34,102 nt of DNA from Deltaproteobacteria bacterium. Its GTDB lineage: Bacteria > Desulfobacterota > Desulfobaccia > Desulfobaccales > 0-14-0-80-60-11. The stretch is taken from positions 1 to 34,102 of the forward strand of contig JAPLJC010000162.1 of assembly GCA_026388765.1 (NCBI GenBank). The letters are read 5' to 3'. Both the position numbers and the translations under genes were made by a program. The first letter of the stretch is position 1; each line of letters begins with the position of its first letter. This document shows positions 31,870 to 34,102 of the stretch, piece by piece. The notes under the pieces are model-generated. The model had not been told where the DNA came from and made no database searches. It worked only from the letters and a program-made list of their open reading frames with translations.

Positions 31870-32671
31870 GATCCACCCCACCGCCATCGTGGCTCCGGCG
31901 GCCCAACTGGGCGACGGGGTGACCGTCGGTCCTTTCAGCATCATCGAGGCCCGGGTCGTCATCGGGGCCGACACCCACATCGGCCCCCATGCGGTAATCC
32001 GGGATTTTACCACCATCGGCCGCGGCTGCCGCATCTTCCAGTTCGCGGTCTTGGGCGAGATCCCCCAGGACCTGAAGTTCCAGGGCGAAGACTCCCGGCT
32101 GGTCATCGGGGACGACAACACCATCCGGGAATTCGCCACCATGCACCGGGGTACGGCCGGCGGCGGCGGCCTCACCAGCATCGGCCGGGGCAACCTCTTC
32201 ATGGCCTACACCCACGTGGCCCACGACTGCCATGTCGGCGACCACGTCATCATGTCCAACAACGCCACCCTCGGGGGCCACATCACCGTGGAAGACCACG
32301 CCATCCTGGGTGGCCTCTCGGCGGTGCACCAGTTTTGCCGGATCGGCCGCCACGCCTTCATCGGCGGCTGCTCCGCGGTGCACCGGGACGTGCCGCCCTA
32401 CGCCATGGCGGTGGGCAACCGGGCCAAACTGGTGGGCCTCAACCTGGTGGGCCTGAAACGGGCCGGCTACTCCGACTCCGCCCTGCAAGGCCTGAAGCGG
32501 GCTTACGAGCTCCTGTTCCTCTCCGACCTCAACCTGAAAGAGGCCATGACCCGGATCCGTCAGGAAGTTCCCCCGGGCCCGGAAATCCAACACCTCCTCC
32601 ACTTCCTCGAGACCTCGGAACGGGGTCTGCTGCCGCCAGATGTCCGAGAACATCGGCTTAATCGCGGGTAA
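31862..32671 (+). CDS. lpxA: UDP-N-acetylglucosamine acyltransferase LpxA
   Basis: LpxA performs the first step of lipid A synthesis, acylating UDP-GlcNAc. The protein begins [10 protein letters not shown], with hexapeptide repeats to about residue 190, the catalytic His121 in [31 protein letters not shown], and the helical C-terminus. Of two ATGs, 31862 has GGAG eight bases ahead and gives 269 aa; 31856 has it only two bases ahead. The start overlaps fabZ by 8 bp. Confidence 0.95.
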   Translation: MAEIHPTAIVAPAAQLGDGVTVGPFSIIEARVVIGADTHIGPHAVIRDFTTIGRGCRIFQFAVLGEIPQDLKFQGEDSRLVIGDDNTIREFATMHRGTAGGGGLTSIGRGNLFMAYTHVAHDCHVGDHVIMSNNATLGGHITVEDHAILGGLSAVHQFCRIGRHAFIGGCSAVHRDVPPYAMAVGNRAKLVGLNLVGLKRAGYSDSALQGLKRAYELLFLSDLNLKEAMTRIRQEVPPGPEIQHLLHFLETSERGLLPPDVREHRLNRG

Positions 32672-33443
32672 GGGCCAGTTCCCGCTCCTTTCTGCCCGGG
32701 CCGCCCGGGACCACGGGGTCCGCGTCATCGCCGTGGCCCACCGGCATGAGACCGATCCCGCCCTGGCCGAGCTGGTCCACGAGATCCACTGGGTTTACGT
32801 GGGCCAGTTGGGCAAGATGATCCGCATCTTCAAAGACGCCGGGGTGCGCCGGGCCGTGATGGCCGGGGGCATCACCCGGGGCCGCCTGTTCCGGGAGTTC
32901 CGCCCGGATCTGCGCGCCTTGAGCGTCGTCCGCCGGGCCGGGGCCGGCCAAGACGACCGCCTCCTCCAGGCGGTGGCCGCCGAATTCGAGTCCGAAGGCA
33001 TCACCATCGCCCCCTCCACCCTCTTCCTCGACGAACTCCTGGCTCCGGCGGGGAAACTGACCAAACGCTCCCCCACCGCGGCAGAACTACAAGACATCGA
33101 CTTCGGCTTTAAGATCGCCAAGGAGATCGGCGCTCTCGACATCGGCCAAACCGTGGTGGTGCGGCGCCAGATCGTGGTGGCCCTGGAGGCCGTGGAAGGC
33201 ACCGACGAGTGCATCCGCCGGGCCGGCGCCCTGGCCGGGCCCGGCACCGTCGTGGTCAAGGTCAGCAAACCCAACCAGGACCTCCGCTTCGATGTCCCCG
33301 CCGTCGGCCTGGACACCATCCAAGCCATGACCGAAGCCCAGGCCGCGGTCCTGGCCCTCGAAGCCAACAAAACCCTCACCTTCGACCGCGACCAGATGCT
33401 CACCGCCGCCAACCACAACAAAATCGCCGTCTGGGGAGTTTGA
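32640..33443 (+). CDS. lpxI: UDP-2,3-diacylglucosamine pyrophosphatase LpxI
   Basis: LpxI releases lipid X (2,3-diacylglucosamine 1-phosphate) from UDP-2,3-diacylglucosamine; it replaces LpxH in alphaproteobacteria and many deltaproteobacteria. The 267-aa protein shows [18 protein letters not shown] at the start, KMIRIFKDAGVRRAVMAGGI, the C-terminal domain VALEAVEGTDECIRRAG (acidic residue near 189 corresponds to the catalytic Asp region) and FDVPAVGLDTI. It overlaps lpxA by 32 bp and has no evident ribosome site of its own, so it is probably translated by coupling. The LpxA-LpxI order is typical. Confidence 0.94.
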   Translation: MSENIGLIAGKGQFPLLSARAARDHGVRVIAVAHRHETDPALAELVHEIHWVYVGQLGKMIRIFKDAGVRRAVMAGGITRGRLFREFRPDLRALSVVRRAGAGQDDRLLQAVAAEFESEGITIAPSTLFLDELLAPAGKLTKRSPTAAELQDIDFGFKIAKEIGALDIGQTVVVRRQIVVALEAVEGTDECIRRAGALAGPGTVVVKVSKPNQDLRFDVPAVGLDTIQAMTEAQAAVLALEANKTLTFDRDQMLTAANHNKIAVWGV

Positions 33444-33447
33444 CCGG

Positions 33448-33492
33448 CAGTTTTTAGTTTCGAGTTTTTGGTTTGCGATTTGCGGTTTCTGC
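33448..33492. repeat. Short-word repeat after lpxI
   Basis: Imperfect AGTTT/GGTTT words follow the lpxI stop. TAGTTTCGAGTTTTT at about 33456-33470 is the inverse of part of the ACTCGAAA repeat before lolD. No terminator hairpin is visible in this 160-bp gap. Confidence 0.45.
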
Positions 33493-33562
33493 TTCCGATA
33501 CCAGAACGGGATACACTACCAAGACTGCACTACCCCGACCAGACTAAACAGAATGAAGCAAA

Positions 33563-33592
33563 TTGTCTCTTTTCCAAGGGGAGCAGTATAGT
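33563..33592 (+). promoter_or_regulatory. Putative promoter of the SDR gene
   Basis: TTGTCT (33563-33568), an 18-bp spacer and TATAGT (33587-33592) stand just before a GGAGG site and the ATG at 33604. The TATAGT is so close that the leader would be short. Confidence 0.4.
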
Positions 33593-33603
33593 ATGGAGGA
33601 AAG

Positions 33604-34102
33604 ATGAAAAAAGCCATTGTGATTGGAGCTAGTTCTGGGATAGGGCGTGAGTTGAGCAAAATCCTATCCAGGAATCATTATACTGTTGGTGTCATGGCGA
33701 GGCGAGTTCATCTGCTGGAGGAACTGCGCGACGCAATAGGCATTGATATGCTTGTTGAACGGATAGATGTGTCAGACACTGACTCTGCGAAGGATACACT
33801 GACAGAGCTCATAGAAAAAATGGGCGGTGTGGAGCTTTTGGTGATTAGCGCAGGAACGGGACACTTAAATGCGGAACTGGATTGGACGCTCGAAAATGAC
33901 GCAATTAAGACAAACGTTATCGGTTTTGCCGCTATCGCGAATGTTGCAGTCAAACATTTCATCCAAAAAGGCTCCGGGCATCTCGTGTGGATTTCGTCAA
34001 TTGCAGCATTACGTGGTGGTAGGGAGTCTCCAGCCTATAACGCTTCAAAGGCCTTTGAATCCAACTATCTAGTGTCCTGTTTCAGAAATACATTTACAAA
34101 GT
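33604..34102 (+). CDS. Short-chain dehydrogenase/reductase, 3'-truncated
   Basis: The open frame runs off the end of the window (166 complete codons). It has the NAD(P)-binding motif GASSGIG (8-14), an SAG motif (82-84, for the usual NAG), the catalytic Ser131 in WISSIAAL and Tyr145/Lys149 in PAYNASK, all in classical SDR positions. The substrate cannot be deduced. GGAGGAAAG before the ATG supports the start. Base composition is noticeably more AT-rich than in the lipid A genes, which hints at acquired DNA beginning after lpxI. Confidence 0.85.
   Translation, partial: MKKAIVIGASSGIGRELSKILSRNHYTVGVMARRVHLLEELRDAIGIDMLVERIDVSDTDSAKDTLTELIEKMGGVELLVISAGTGHLNAELDWTLENDAIKTNVIGFAAIANVAVKHFIQKGSGHLVWISSIAALRGGRESPAYNASKAFESNYLVSCFRNTFTK

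Overview
The window looks like a chromosomal segment of a GC-rich, diderm, anaerobic bacterium, most probably a sulfate reducer-type deltaproteobacterium (Desulfobacterota, Desulfobacca-like). The reasons are a lipid A pathway using LpxI, a BamA/Skp/Lol envelope set, an HcyBio (DUF39) homocysteine enzyme, a secreted CbiK cobaltochelatase and a B12-binding radical SAM protein. The taxon is inferred from gene content only. No rRNA, tRNA, CRISPR array or transposase gene was seen.

Layout. 1-1.8 kb: the 3' part of mpl, then a small DUF4160/DUF2442 pair behind a palindrome. 1.86-5.26 kb (minus): a sulfur-transfer group of two PP-loop ATPases (a ThiI/MnmA-like protein and LarE) and HcyBio. 5.3-7.7 kb: MarC, a B12-binding radical SAM protein and a small unknown protein. 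7.9-14.2 kb: a cupin gene, then a cobalt/nickel-corrin locus. It runs: promoter, cobalamin riboswitch and terminator; secreted CbiK; an 85-aa protein; a divergent, previously uncalled 53-aa protein with 17 His and 4 Cys; a second promoter and switch-like leader; an outer-membrane barrel; and the CbiMN-CbiQ-CbiO transporter. 14.4-16.4 kb: an AT-richer islet with a Clp-fold serine protease (SDH family), a 77-aa partner and about 0.5 kb of non-coding DNA. 16.4-23.1 kb (minus): a PHP phosphatase, an unknown protein, and pdxJ, ybeY, 7TM-HD, phoH and yjbQ in a tight array. 23.3-33.4 kb (plus): lysS, lolC/E, lolD, bamA, skp, lpxD, fabZ, lpxA and lpxI, an envelope-building cluster. 33.6 kb to the end: a truncated, AT-richer SDR gene.

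How the genes fit together. The cobalt/nickel locus reads as an import and handling unit. The barrel could let metal cross the outer membrane, CbiMNQO moves it across the inner membrane, secreted CbiK inserts cobalt into sirohydrochlorin (or handles a related tetrapyrrole), and the His-rich peptide may buffer metal. The 23-33 kb cluster builds the outer membrane: LolCDE releases lipoproteins, BamA and Skp assemble barrels, and LpxD, FabZ, LpxA and LpxI feed lipid A.

The intergenic DNA carries at least three families of small repeats. One is a double-hairpin palindrome, with one copy sitting in frame inside ybeY. The second is a MITE-like element of about 90 bp ending in AAAAATAGGGACAC, whose two copies each overlap a stop codon. 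The third is made of short-word repeats of the ACTGGCAACTG or ACTCGAAA type near operon joints. The least explained items are the His-rich gene with its divergent switch-like leader, the protease islet, and these repeats.
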